Below, one piece after another: positions 30,290 to 39,937 of a stretch of DNA of 64,000 nucleotides. Position 1 is the stretch's first letter, and each line of letters opens with the position of its first letter. This DNA is from CAWGJC01 sp965276665 (GTDB lineage: Bacteria; Pseudomonadota; Alphaproteobacteria; Acetobacterales; Acetobacteraceae). The stretch is taken from positions 3,410,001-3,474,000 of the forward strand of contig OZ255620.1 of assembly GCA_965276665.1 (NCBI GenBank), in the 5' to 3' direction. The position numbers were made by a program, and so were the translations under genes. The notes under the pieces are model-generated. The model ran no database searches, was not told the DNA's origin, and saw only the letters and a program-made list of their open reading frames with translations.

Positions 30290-31666
30290 ATGTCCGCGTC
30301 CACCGCGATCACCGCCCGGCTCGACCGGCTGCCGGCCACCGCGTTCATCTGGCGGCTCGTGGTGCTGCTCTCGCTCGGCGGCGTGTTCGAGTTCTACGAC
30401 CTGTTCTTCACCGCCTATGTGGTGCCCGGGCTGGTGAAGTCCGGCATGCTCGCGCATGTGTCGCTGGCGATCTTCACCGGGCCGGCCGCCTTCGTCGCGG
30501 CGACATTCGGCGGCCTCTGGCTCGGCACGCTGGTCTTCGGCTTCGTCGCCGACCGCTACGGGCGGCGCTCGGTGTTCACCGTCTCGCTGCTCTGGTACAG
30601 CGTCTCGACCCTGATCATGGCGGCGCAGCACACCGGGGTCGGGCTGATCCTCTGGCGCGTCATCGCCGGTATCGGCATCGGGGTCGAGCTGGTGACGATC
30701 GACACCTACATCGCCGAGCTGGTGCCGAAGGACATTCGCGGCCGCGCCTTTGCGATCAACCAGACGATCCAGTTCGCCGTGGTGCCGGTGGTGGCGTTCC
30801 TCGCCTGGCTGATGGTGCCGGTCGCCCCTCTCGGCATCGAGGGCTGGCGCTGGGTGGTGGTGATCGGGGCGATCGGCGCGATCTTCGTCTGGTTCATCCG
30901 GCTCGGCGTGCCGGAAAGCCCGCGCTGGCTGATCCAGCACGGGCAGCCGGAGGAAGCGGAGCGGGTGACGTCGATGATGGAGGCGAGGGTCGCGGCCGAT
31001 CTGCGAGGCGCGCCGCTCCCGCCGCCGCTTGCCGGCGGCGCGCCGCCGGATGTCTCGGAGGGGAGCTTCGGCGAGATCTGGCGGCCGCCCTACCGGTCGC
31101 GGACCGTGATGATGATGGTCTTCCAGTTCTTCCAGACCGTCGGCTTCTACGGCTTCGCGAGCTGGGTGCCGACGCTGATCGCCCAGAAGGGCATCGTGCT
31201 GGGATCGAGCCTGCAATATGCCTTCATCATCGCCATCGCGAACCCGTTCGGCCCGTTGCTCGCCGCCGGCATCGCCGACCGCTTCGAGCGCAAATGGATG
31301 ATCGTCGGTGCCGCGATCGGGATCGCGGTGTTCGGCCTGCTGTTCGCGGCGCAGTCGACGATCGCGCTGGTGATCCTGTTCGGCGTGCTGATCACGCTCG
31401 CGAACAACATCCTCTCCTTCTCCTTCCATGCCTACATGACGGAGCTGTTCCCGACGCGGGTCCGGGCGCGGGCGGTGGGGTTCGTCTATTCCTTCAGCAG
31501 GGTGAGCACGGTCTTTGTCAGCTTCATGATCGCCTTCTTCCTGCAGCATGGCGGGGTGCCGGCGGTGTTCGGCTTCATCGCCGTGGCGATGCTGGCGGTG
31601 ATCGTCTCGATCGGCGGGTTCGGGCCGCCGACGCGCAACCTGCAGCTCGAAGCCATCTCGCGTTAG
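30290..31666 (+). CDS. MFS transporter (sugar/aromatic-acid porter type)
   Basis: Twelve-helix major facilitator protein, 458 aa. It has the cytoplasmic loop motif GFVADRYGRRS between TM2 and TM3, a repeat of it in the second half (GIADRFERKW), and PESPRWL after TM6, which is typical of the sugar-porter and metabolite:H+ symporter groups. The ATG at 30290 (MSASTAITARLDRL) is preceded by GAAGGA; MRENEG at 30272 is an alternative. It precedes hisB by 30 bp and could share a transcript with the his operon. Substrate unknown. Confidence 0.9.
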   Translation: MSASTAITARLDRLPATAFIWRLVVLLSLGGVFEFYDLFFTAYVVPGLVKSGMLAHVSLAIFTGPAAFVAATFGGLWLGTLVFGFVADRYGRRSVFTVSLLWYSVSTLIMAAQHTGVGLILWRVIAGIGIGVELVTIDTYIAELVPKDIRGRAFAINQTIQFAVVPVVAFLAWLMVPVAPLGIEGWRWVVVIGAIGAIFVWFIRLGVPESPRWLIQHGQPEEAERVTSMMEARVAADLRGAPLPPPLAGGAPPDVSEGSFGEIWRPPYRSRTVMMMVFQFFQTVGFYGFASWVPTLIAQKGIVLGSSLQYAFIIAIANPFGPLLAAGIADRFERKWMIVGAAIGIAVFGLLFAAQSTIALVILFGVLITLANNILSFSFHAYMTELFPTRVRARAVGFVYSFSRVSTVFVSFMIAFFLQHGGVPAVFGFIAVAMLAVIVSIGGFGPPTRNLQLEAISR

Positions 31667-31696
31667 ATCCGCTTCTGCGGTAGTGCTGCGGCCGCC

Positions 31697-32287
31697 ATGG
31701 GCCGCAGCACGACACTCAGCCGGACGACCTCGGAGACCGCGATCGAGCTCGCTCTCGATCTCGACGGGACCGGACGCGCCGAGATCGCGACCGGCATCGG
31801 CTTCCTCGACCATATGCTGACGGCGCTGGCCCGCCACGCGCTGATCGACCTCCGGGTGCGGGCGACCGGGGACCTGCATGTCGATTTCCACCACACCACC
31901 GAGGATGTCGGCATCGTGCTCGGCCGGGCGATCGCCGAAGCGCTCGGCGAGAAGCGGGGCGTGCGCCGCTTCGGCCAGGCCCTGGTGCCGATGGACGAGG
32001 CGCTGGCGGAGGCGGCGATCGACCTCTCGGGCCGCCCGTTCCTGGCCTGGAACGTGGCCTTCCCGCGCGAGGCGGTGGGCACGATGGACACCGAGCTGTT
32101 CGAGGAATTTTTTCGCGCGCTGGCGATGAACGCGCTGATGGCGCTGCACGTCACCTTGCGGGCCGGCGCCAACGCGCACCATGTCGCCGAGGCCTGCTTC
32201 AAGGCGGTGGCGCGCGCGCTCAGGATGGCGGTGGAACCCGACCCGCGGGCGGCGGACGCGATCCCGTCCACCAAGGGGGCGCTGTGA
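31697..32287 (+). CDS. hisB: imidazoleglycerol-phosphate dehydratase
   Basis: Sixth step of histidine synthesis, dehydrating IGP to imidazole-acetol phosphate. Monofunctional, 196 aa. Metal-binding motifs GIGFLDHMLTALARH, DFHHTTEDVG, and the second half RAGANAHHVAEACFKA are complete. First gene of the cluster; its stop overlaps the next GTG start by 4 nt. hisG, hisD, hisC and hisI are not in the window. Confidence 0.97.
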   Translation: MGRSTTLSRTTSETAIELALDLDGTGRAEIATGIGFLDHMLTALARHALIDLRVRATGDLHVDFHHTTEDVGIVLGRAIAEALGEKRGVRRFGQALVPMDEALAEAAIDLSGRPFLAWNVAFPREAVGTMDTELFEEFFRALAMNALMALHVTLRAGANAHHVAEACFKAVARALRMAVEPDPRAADAIPSTKGAL

Positions 32288-32646
32288 GGGTCTACACCGC
32301 GCATCTGCGCGACGGGCGGCCCCCGGTGCTGGTGCGGGAGGGCTTCTCCTGGGGCGCGCTGGTGCTCGGCCCGGTGTGGTTCGCGCTCCGGCGGTCCTGG
32401 ATGGCGGCGCTGCTCTCGCTAGCGCTCGCGGTGCTGATCGCGCTGCTGGTGACTGGGGCGGCGAAGCCCTGGCTGCTGCTGGTGCTGGTGCTGGCGCAGG
32501 GGGTGGTCGGCAACGATCTGCGGCGCTACGCGCTTGCCCGGCGACGCTTCGTGCTCGCCCATGTGCTGGCGGCGCGCGACGTGGACGGCGCGCTGGCCCG
32601 GCTGCTGGCGCTGCGACCCGATCTCGTGCGGGTGCTGGCGGAATGA
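32284..32646 (+). CDS. DUF2628 domain membrane protein
   Basis: 120-aa protein with FSWGALVLGPVWFALRRSW near the N-terminus, the DUF2628 signature, and a helical hairpin in the membrane (ALLSLALAVLIALLV and PWLLLVLVLAQGVVG), then a basic/helical tail. DUF2628 proteins are often found between hisB and hisH in Alphaproteobacteria; no function is established. Both ends overlap neighbours by 4 nt (GTGA before, ATGA after), so it is fully embedded in the his operon. Confidence 0.85.
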   Translation: MRVYTAHLRDGRPPVLVREGFSWGALVLGPVWFALRRSWMAALLSLALAVLIALLVTGAAKPWLLLVLVLAQGVVGNDLRRYALARRRFVLAHVLAARDVDGALARLLALRPDLVRVLAE

Positions 32647-33278
32647 GGGTCGCGGTGATCGACTATGGCAGCGGCAATCTCGCCTCCGCCTCCCGCGGCC
32701 TGGCGCTTGCCGCAGAGCGCGCCGGGATCGCGGCCGAGGTGCTGGTGACCGCCGAGCCCGGGCAGGTGGCAGACGCGGACCGGATCGTGCTGCCCGGCCA
32801 GGGCGCCTTTGCCGATTGCGCCGCCGGGCTCGACGCGCTGCCCGGCATGCAGGACGCGATCGAGGATGGCGTCACGCGCGGAAAACCATTTCTCGGGATC
32901 TGCGTCGGCATGCAGCTGATGGCCGAGCGCGGGCTCGAGCACCGCGCCACCCCGGGTTTCGGCTGGATCCACGGCGAGATCGCCCGGCTCGACACGCCCG
33001 ATCTCCGGCTGCCGCAGATGGGGTGGAACGCGCTCGATTTCGTCCCCGGCGCGCATCCGCTGCTGGACGGGCTCGCGCCCGGCGACCATGTGTATTTCGT
33101 GCACAGCTACGCGCTGCGCGGCGCCGCGCCCGACCAGGTTCTCGCCACCACCGAGTACGGCGGCAGGGTGGTGGCGATGGCGGCGGCGGGCAATCGGGCC
33201 GGCACGCAGTTCCATGTCGAGAAGAGCCAGGAGGTCGGCTTGCGCATCCTCGGCAATTTTCTCCGCTGGACGCCGTGA
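32643..33278 (+). CDS. hisH: imidazole glycerol phosphate synthase, glutamine amidotransferase subunit
   Basis: Class I glutaminase partner of HisF, 211 aa, providing ammonia for IGP formation. The active-site Cys is in GICVGMQLM, and the His/Glu pair is in GTQFHVEKSQ. The N-terminus VIDYGSGNLAS is invariant in the family. The ATG overlaps the DUF2628 stop (ATGA). Confidence 0.97.
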   Translation: MRVAVIDYGSGNLASASRGLALAAERAGIAAEVLVTAEPGQVADADRIVLPGQGAFADCAAGLDALPGMQDAIEDGVTRGKPFLGICVGMQLMAERGLEHRATPGFGWIHGEIARLDTPDLRLPQMGWNALDFVPGAHPLLDGLAPGDHVYFVHSYALRGAAPDQVLATTEYGGRVVAMAAAGNRAGTQFHVEKSQEVGLRILGNFLRWTP

Positions 33279-33280
33279 GC

Positions 33281-33832
33281 ATGGCGGAGAACGAGGCACC
33301 GATCGCCGGCATCGCCATCGAGCTCCTGACCGAGTTCGGTGACGACGATCTGCACTCGCTCTGCGAGGCGACCGACGCGGCGATTCTGGATGGCGGCGGA
33401 TTCGGCTGGCTCAACCCGCCCGGCCGCGCCGCGCTCGAAGGCTATTTCCGCGGCCTTGTCCTGGTGCCGGAGCGCGAGCTGTTCGTCGCCCGGCTGGAAG
33501 GCGTGATCGTCGGCTCGGCGCAGCTGGTCCGCCCGCCGCGCAACAACGAGGCGCAGTCCTTCGCCGCCAATCTGATGCACAGCTATGTCGCGCCCTATGC
33601 CCGCGAACACGGCCTCGCCCGCCGGATGACGGCGCGGGTGGAGGAGCGGGCTCGGGCGCTCGGCTACCGCGTGCTCAATCTCGACGTGCGGGAGACGCAA
33701 AGCGCGGCGATCCGGCTCTACGAGAGCATGGGCTATGTCCGCTGGGGCGAGCACCCGGCCTATGCGCGGGTGGCGGGACGGACGGTGCGCGGCTTCTATT
33801 TCTACAAGATGCTGGCCAAGGGCCGCGGCTGA
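33281..33832 (+). CDS. GNAT family N-acetyltransferase within the his operon
   Basis: GNAT protein of 183 aa. It has a beta-strand/helix core with LFVARLEGVIVGSAQLV, the acetyl-CoA region YAREHGLARRMTARVEERAR, and the C-terminal LNLDVRETQSAAIRLYESMGYVRWG. ATG 33281 is used here; a GTG at 33275 overlapping the hisH stop is equally possible. It is inserted between hisH and hisA and its stop overlaps the hisA ATG. Substrate unknown; it may be a passenger or modify a pathway product. Confidence 0.88.
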   Translation: MAENEAPIAGIAIELLTEFGDDDLHSLCEATDAAILDGGGFGWLNPPGRAALEGYFRGLVLVPERELFVARLEGVIVGSAQLVRPPRNNEAQSFAANLMHSYVAPYAREHGLARRMTARVEERARALGYRVLNLDVRETQSAAIRLYESMGYVRWGEHPAYARVAGRTVRGFYFYKMLAKGRG

Positions 33833-34572
33833 TGGCGGCGCTGACCCTCTACCCGGCGATCGACCTCAAGGATGGCGCCTGCGTGCGGCTGCGCCGCGGC
33901 GAGATGGCGCAGGTGACGGTCTATTCGGACGATCCGGCGGCCCAGGCGCGTGCCTGGCAGGCGGCGGGCTGCCGCTGGCTGCATGTGGTCGATCTCGACG
34001 GCGCCTTTGCCGGGGAGAGCCGGAATGCGGCGGCGGTGCGCGCGATCCTCGAGACCGTCAGCGTGCCGGTCCAGCTCGGCGGCGGCCTGCGCGACATGGC
34101 GGCCGTCACCGCCTGGATCGAGGCCGGCGTCACGCGCGTGATCCTCGGCAGCGCCGCGGTGAAGCATCCGGCGCTGGTGCGCGAGGCCTGTGCGGCGTTT
34201 CCCGGGCAGGTCGCGGTCGGCATCGATGCTCGGGACGGGATGGTGGCGACGGAGGGCTGGGCGGAAACCTCGACGCTCGCCGTCGCCGAGCTCGCGCTAC
34301 GCTTCGAGGATGCCGGCGTCGCGGCACTCATCCACACCGATATCGGGCGGGACGGCATGCTCGCCGGGCTCAACCTCGACGGCACGATCGAGCTCGCCCG
34401 GCGCGTCGCGCTGCCGGTGATCGCGAGCGGCGGGGTCGGCACGCTCGACGATCTGCGCGCGCTGAAGGCGGCGGCGGCGGCGGCGCCGCGCATCGAGGGG
34501 GTGATCATCGGCCGCGCGCTCTATGACGGGCGGGTCGACCCCTCACACGCGCTTGACCTGCTGGCCGCGTGA
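33832..34572 (+). CDS. hisA: ProFAR isomerase
   Basis: 1-(5-phosphoribosyl)-5-[(5-phosphoribosylamino)methylideneamino]imidazole-4-carboxamide isomerase, 246 aa, a TIM barrel. The paired catalytic aspartates are in YPAIDLKDGACVRL and HTDIGRDGML. The phosphate-binding loops QLGGGLRD and ASGGVGTLDDL are intact. The start overlaps the GNAT stop by 1 nt. Confidence 0.97.
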   Translation: MAALTLYPAIDLKDGACVRLRRGEMAQVTVYSDDPAAQARAWQAAGCRWLHVVDLDGAFAGESRNAAAVRAILETVSVPVQLGGGLRDMAAVTAWIEAGVTRVILGSAAVKHPALVREACAAFPGQVAVGIDARDGMVATEGWAETSTLAVAELALRFEDAGVAALIHTDIGRDGMLAGLNLDGTIELARRVALPVIASGGVGTLDDLRALKAAAAAAPRIEGVIIGRALYDGRVDPSHALDLLAA

Positions 34573-34637
34573 ACTTCTTCCATGACCACGGGACGACCAT
34601 GTAACGACGGCCGCTTGAGTCGAGCTCCGAAGATCCG

Positions 34638-35411
34638 ATGCTGAAACTCCGCGTTATCCCCTGCCTCGACGTGAAGGACGGCCGCGTCGTCAAGGGCGTC
34701 AACTTTGTCTCGCTGCGCGATGCCGGGGATCCGGTGGAGCAGGCGGTGGTGTACGATGCCGCCGGGGCGGACGAGCTCACCTTCCTCGACATCACCGCGA
34801 GCCATGAGAATCGCGACACCATCCTCGACGTCGTCGCGCGGACCGCGTCCCGGGTGTTCCTGCCGCTCACCGTGGGCGGCGGGGTGCGGAGCGTGGGCGA
34901 CATGCGGCGCCTGCTGCTGGCCGGGGCGGATAAATGCAGCATGAACTCGGCGGCCGTCGCCCGGCCCGAGCTGGTCGCGGAGGCGGCGGAGAAATTCGGC
35001 AGCCAATGCGTGGTCGTCGCGGTCGATGCGCGGCAATCCGGCGCGGGACGCTGGGAGGTGTTCACCCATGGCGGCCGGACGGCGACCGGGATCGACGCCG
35101 TGGCGTGGTGCCGCCGGGTCGCCGCCCTCGGCGCGGGCGAGATCCTGCTGACCAGCATGGACCGCGACGGCACCGGCACCGGCTTCGACCTCGATCTGCT
35201 GCGCGCCGTCTGCGCCGCCATTCCCCTGCCGGTGGTGGCGAGCGGCGGCGTCGGCACGCTCGCGCATTTCGTCGAGGGCGCGCAAGCCGGCGCCACCGGG
35301 CTGCTCGCCGCCAGCGTGTTCCATTTCGGCCGCTCTTCGATCGCGGAGGTGAAGGCGGCGCTGGCCGCCGCCGGCCTGCCCGTGCGTCTGCCGCGGGAAG
35401 TTGTTGGGTGA
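34638..35411 (+). CDS. hisF: imidazole glycerol phosphate synthase, cyclase subunit
   Basis: TIM-barrel cyclase, 257 aa, paired with HisH. The catalytic Asp residues are in RVIPCLDVKDGRVVKGV and TSMDRDGTGTGFD; phosphate loops TVGGGVRS and ASGGVGT are present. The gap of 65 bp to hisA has no clear signal. A short fragment of the palindromic repeat begins 15 bp after its stop. Confidence 0.97.
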   Translation: MLKLRVIPCLDVKDGRVVKGVNFVSLRDAGDPVEQAVVYDAAGADELTFLDITASHENRDTILDVVARTASRVFLPLTVGGGVRSVGDMRRLLLAGADKCSMNSAAVARPELVAEAAEKFGSQCVVVAVDARQSGAGRWEVFTHGGRTATGIDAVAWCRRVAALGAGEILLTSMDRDGTGTGFDLDLLRAVCAAIPLPVVASGGVGTLAHFVEGAQAGATGLLAASVFHFGRSSIAEVKAALAAAGLPVRLPREVVG

Positions 35412-35425
35412 GCGGGTATCGGGAG

Positions 35426-35442
35426 AAGGCCAGGGGCGCTGC
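35426..35442 (+). repeat. fragment of the paired palindromic element
   Basis: AAGGCCAGGGGCGCTGCC matches the first hairpin of the larger elements at 4563 and elsewhere, but the pairing is broken (GCCTCCGG instead of GCCCCTGG) and no second arm follows. It sits 15 bp after the hisF stop, the same position relative to a gene end as the complete copies, so it is probably a decayed copy inside the his operon. Confidence 0.6.
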
Positions 35443-35481
35443 CTCCGGCCGTCCGTCTCTTTAAAGGCCCGGGGACCGGAG

Positions 35482-35937
35482 ATGGCCAAGAAAGCGACTG
35501 CCGACAAGCCGAAGGCGGGGCCGAAGCGGCGGAAGAAGACGGTGCTGCACGCCTCGCCGCCGTTGGCGCTCGGCACCAGCCCCGAGGTGCTGGACCGGCT
35601 CTGGGGGGTGGTGATGGAGCGCCGCGGCTCGGACCCGGCGGTCAGCCATTCCGCCCGCCTGCTGGCGCGCGGCACCGCGAAGGTCGCGCAGAAATTCGGC
35701 GAGGAAGCGGTCGAATGCCTGATCGAGGCGGTCGCCGGCAATCGCCCGGCGCTGATCGCCGAGAGCGCGGACGTGCTGTATCACCTGCTCGTGCTCTGGG
35801 TGGATGCCGGCATCCGGCCGGACGAGATCTGGGCCGAGCTGCAGCGCCGAGAGGGGATCAGCGGCATCGCCGAGAAAGCGTCCCGCGCGCGCGCCCTGCC
35901 GCTGGCCTTCAACGTGGCCACAACCAAAATTCCCTAG
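35482..35937 (+). CDS. hisE: phosphoribosyl-ATP diphosphatase
   Basis: Second step of histidine synthesis, removing PPi from PR-ATP. All-alpha MazG-like fold, 151 aa, monofunctional. Core motifs KVAQKFGEEAVECLIEAV and ESADVLYHLLVLWVDAG hold the metal-binding Glu/Asp residues. An N-terminal Lys-rich stretch (residues 1-20, MAKKATADKPKAGPKRRKK) is longer than usual and probably disordered. Upstream is a 70-bp gap from hisF with a repeat fragment. Confidence 0.95.
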   Translation: MAKKATADKPKAGPKRRKKTVLHASPPLALGTSPEVLDRLWGVVMERRGSDPAVSHSARLLARGTAKVAQKFGEEAVECLIEAVAGNRPALIAESADVLYHLLVLWVDAGIRPDEIWAELQRREGISGIAEKASRARALPLAFNVATTKIP

Positions 35938-35978
35938 CAAAATTCCCTGAAGGGAAAATTCCCGAGAAAGGGGACGCC

Positions 35979-36356
35979 ATGCCGGTGAGTGGGCTCGGAG
36001 CATATGACGAGCAGAACGTGTTCGCGCGCATCCTGCGCGGGGAGATCCCGTGCAAGAAGGTCTACGAGGATGACTGGGCGCTCGCCTTCCACGACATCGC
36101 GCCGCAATCCCCGGTGCACGTGCTGGTGGTGCCGAAGGCCGCCTATGTCTCCTTCGTCGATTTCGCCGCCCGCGCTGGCGAGGCGGAGATCGCCGGCTTC
36201 TTCCGCGCGGTCGGCAAGATCGCGGCGATGCTGGGGATCGAGGCGCCGGGCTTCCGCCTGCTGATGAATACCGGCGAGCATGCCGGGCAGGAGGTGCCGC
36301 ATCTGCACGTGCACCTGTTCGCCGGCAGGCCGCTCGGGCCGATGCTGACCCGCTAG
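35979..36356 (+). CDS. HIT family nucleotide-binding protein (HinT-like)
   Basis: 125-aa histidine-triad hydrolase with FARILRGEIPCKKVYEDD at the start and the HVHLF triad in EVPHLHVHLFAGRPLG. HinT-type proteins hydrolyse phosphoramidates of purine nucleotides. It often follows hisE in Alphaproteobacteria. ATG 35979 is preceded by GAGAAAGGGG. It converges on ybaK with 29 bp between stops. Confidence 0.93.
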   Translation: MPVSGLGAYDEQNVFARILRGEIPCKKVYEDDWALAFHDIAPQSPVHVLVVPKAAYVSFVDFAARAGEAEIAGFFRAVGKIAAMLGIEAPGFRLLMNTGEHAGQEVPHLHVHLFAGRPLGPMLTR

Positions 36357-36385
36357 GAGCAGGCGCCGGCTTAATTGAAAATGCT

Positions 36386-36892
36386 TTAACCTTCCCGGAT
36401 ATCGGCGACCGTCCCGGCGGTGATCCGCAGCAATTCGGCGGCGCTGGTGCGGAACACGTGGTCCGGCGCGCCGGCGGCTGCCCAGATCGGGTCGAGCGCC
36501 AGCAGGTCGCGGTCGATCAGCACGCGCGGCGCCGCGAGATGCCCGATCGGCGACACCCCGCCGATCGCGAAACCGGTCACCCGCCGCACGAACTCGGCAT
36601 CCGCGCGGTCGAGCGCCACGCCGAGCGCCGCTGCCGCCCCCGCCTTGCCCACCCGATTGGCGCCCGAGGCGATCACCAGCACCGCCTCCGCCCCGGCGCG
36701 GAAGACGATGGATTTCGCGATCTGCGCCACGGTGCAGCCGATCGCCTGCGCCGCCTCCGCCGCGGTGCGGGCGGTGCGCGGCAGCGCGATCACGGTATCC
36801 GCATGCCCGGATGCCGTCAGCGCCGCCCGCACCCGCGCGACCGAGCCGGACTTTGCTTCCCCTGGCTTTGCTTCCCCTGGCTTCGCTTCCAT
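36386..36892 (-). CDS. YbaK/EbsC family aminoacyl-tRNA editing protein
   Basis: Trans-acting editing domain, 168 aa, predicted to deacylate mischarged tRNA such as Cys-tRNA(Pro). Recognisable are IAKSIVFRAGAEAVLVIASGANRV with the conserved Lys, and GFAIGGVSPIGH near residue 115. The N-terminus contains the repeats EAKPG-EAKPG-EAKSG before the fold. ATG 36892 is preceded by AAGGAG at 11 nt. It diverges from hemW with about 57 bp between starts. Confidence 0.85.
   Translation of the reverse strand: MEAKPGEAKPGEAKSGSVARVRAALTASGHADTVIALPRTARTAAEAAQAIGCTVAQIAKSIVFRAGAEAVLVIASGANRVGKAGAAAALGVALDRADAEFVRRVTGFAIGGVSPIGHLAAPRVLIDRDLLALDPIWAAAGAPDHVFRTSAAELLRITAGTVADIREG
36852..36881. repeat. 15-bp tandem repeat at the ybaK start
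   Basis: Two exact copies of TTTGCTTCCCCTGGC, followed by a degenerate third (TTCGCTTCCATCGAA). They encode EAKPG units directly after the initiator Met on the minus strand. Confidence 0.85.
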
Positions 36893-36949
36893 CGAACCTG
36901 TCACTCCTTCCCTTCGTCCTTGGCCGGAATGCTGCCATATCCGGCGGCG

Positions 36950-38098
36950 ATGGACCCGCTCGCCCTCTACATCCACTGGCCGTTCTGCCTCGCCAAATGC
37001 CCGTACTGCGATTTCAACAGCCATGTGCGAGACGCGATCCCGGATGCCCGGTTCCGGGCGGCGCTCCGGGCGGAGCTCGCCTGGGAGGCGGGGCGGCTCG
37101 GGCGGCGGCGTCTCGGCTCGATCTTCTTCGGCGGCGGCACGCCGAGCCTGATGGCGCCCGAGACGGTGGCGGCGCTGATCGAGGACGCACGCACCCTGTT
37201 CGAGGTCGCGCCGGAGATCGAGATCACGCTCGAGGCCAATCCGACCAGCGTGGAGGCGGGGCGGCTCGCCGCCTTCCGGCAAGCGGGGGTGAACCGGGTC
37301 TCGCTCGGCGTGCAGAGCCTGGAGGACGCCGCCCTGGCGGCACTCGGGCGGCAGCATTCGGCCACGCAGGCGGTGGCGGCGCTGGAGACGGCACGGGAAG
37401 TCTTTCCGCGCATCTCCTTCGACCTGATCTATGCGCGTCCCGGCCAGACCCTGCCGGCCTGGCGGGACGAACTCCGCCGGGCGCTCGACCTCGCCGCCGA
37501 CCATCTCTCCCTCTACCAGCTCACCATCGAGCCCGGCACCGCCTTCGAGGCGCTGCACCGCCGGGGCGCGCTCGTGCTGCCCGACGAGGAAGAGGCCGCT
37601 CGACTCTATCGCGCGACCGCGGAGGAGGCGGCATGCTTCGGCCTGCTGCCCTACGAGGTGTCGAACTATGCGCGGCCCGGCGGCGAGAGCCGGCACAACC
37701 TCGCCTATTGGCGCTATGCGGATTACGCCGGCATCGGGCCGGGCGCGCATGGGCGGGTGACGCTCGACGGCAGACTGCTCGCCACCCGCCGCCATCGCGC
37801 GCCGGAACCCTGGGCGGAGCGGGTCGAACGCCAGGGGCACGGCACCGCGTCCGAGCAGCCGGTGCCGGTGGCGGATCGGGCGCGCGAGGCGCTGCTGATG
37901 GGGCTGCGCCTCGCCGAGGGGATCGACGAGGCCCGGTTCGCCGCCCGCACCGGGATCGCGCTCGCGGATGCCGTCGATCCCGACATCCTCGCCCGGGCGA
38001 TCGAGGAGGGTTACGTCACCCGCGACGGCGGGGTGATCGCCGCCACCGGGGAGGGACGGTTGCGCCTCGATGCACTTCTGGCCGCTCTGGTGCGTTGA
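36950..38098 (+). CDS. hemW: radical SAM heme chaperone HemW
   Basis: Oxygen-independent coproporphyrinogen oxidase-like radical SAM protein, 382 aa. The 4Fe-4S motif CLAKCPYCDF (CxxxCxxC) lies near residue 13, followed by FFGGGTPS and GVQSLEDAALAALGRQHS. HNLAYWRYADYAGIGPGAHGR is typical of the HemW branch. True CPDH (HemN) has a further N-terminal part that is absent here. ATG 36950 is fixed by alignment (MDPLALYIHWPFC). Confidence 0.93.
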   Translation: MDPLALYIHWPFCLAKCPYCDFNSHVRDAIPDARFRAALRAELAWEAGRLGRRRLGSIFFGGGTPSLMAPETVAALIEDARTLFEVAPEIEITLEANPTSVEAGRLAAFRQAGVNRVSLGVQSLEDAALAALGRQHSATQAVAALETAREVFPRISFDLIYARPGQTLPAWRDELRRALDLAADHLSLYQLTIEPGTAFEALHRRGALVLPDEEEAARLYRATAEEAACFGLLPYEVSNYARPGGESRHNLAYWRYADYAGIGPGAHGRVTLDGRLLATRRHRAPEPWAERVERQGHGTASEQPVPVADRAREALLMGLRLAEGIDEARFAARTGIALADAVDPDILARAIEEGYVTRDGGVIAATGEGRLRLDALLAALVR

Positions 38099-38143
38099 AC
38101 TCCGTCGAGCCACAGTGCAACCCCATGCCGGAGAGAGAAATTC

Positions 38144-39139
<996 letters not shown>

Positions 39140-39937
39140 GGCTCGCGCGCGGCGCGGGCACGGGCGAGCTCCGCCTCGAGGGCGGCGATCCGCTCCTCGC
39201 CCTCGCGATGCCGCGCATAGGCCTGCCCGATCGCGGCAAAGCGGCTCCGCACCCGGGCGATCGCGGCGGGATCGGCGAGCGCGCAGAGCGCGCGCACCGG
39301 CTCGGGCACATCGGCGCCCACCTGCAGGAGCCCGAGCCCGTGGCCATGCAGGAACTCGAATCCCGGATCGTGGCGCCGCAGCTCGGCGAACAGCTTCCAC
39401 ACGCCGAAATCCCGCTCGCGCACATTGGTGTCGTGGAACAGCACCACGGCGCGCGACGAGAGTTTTTGCCGCCAATGCTCGAAATCATGCCGCACCGCCG
39501 CCTCGGTATGGAGGCCGTCTATGTGGAGCAGGTCGATGGAGCCATCCGCGAAATACGCGGCGGCATCGTCGAAGCGCATGCGCAGCATCTCGGAGAAGCC
39601 GGCATAGCGCGAATCATGGAAGCGCTTGAGGCTTTCGAAAATCTCGTTGCCGTAGTGCCCGGCATGGTCGTCGCCCTCCCAGGTGTCGACGGCGTAGCAG
39701 CGCGTGTCGAGCCCCTCGCGCATCACCGCGTCGCAGAAGGCCGCGTAGGAGACGCCGCAATGGCTGCCGAGCTCGACCAGGCAATCCGGCCGCGCCGCCG
39801 CGACGATCCAGCCGGCAAAGGGGAGGTGGCCGTACCAGGCGCTCAGCACGCCGGAGAGCGAGGGCGGCGCGAAGAGCGGATCGAGCGCCGGGTCGAGCAG
39901 CCCGGCGAGGAGGGCGGTGTCGGAAGCGGTCATCGCG

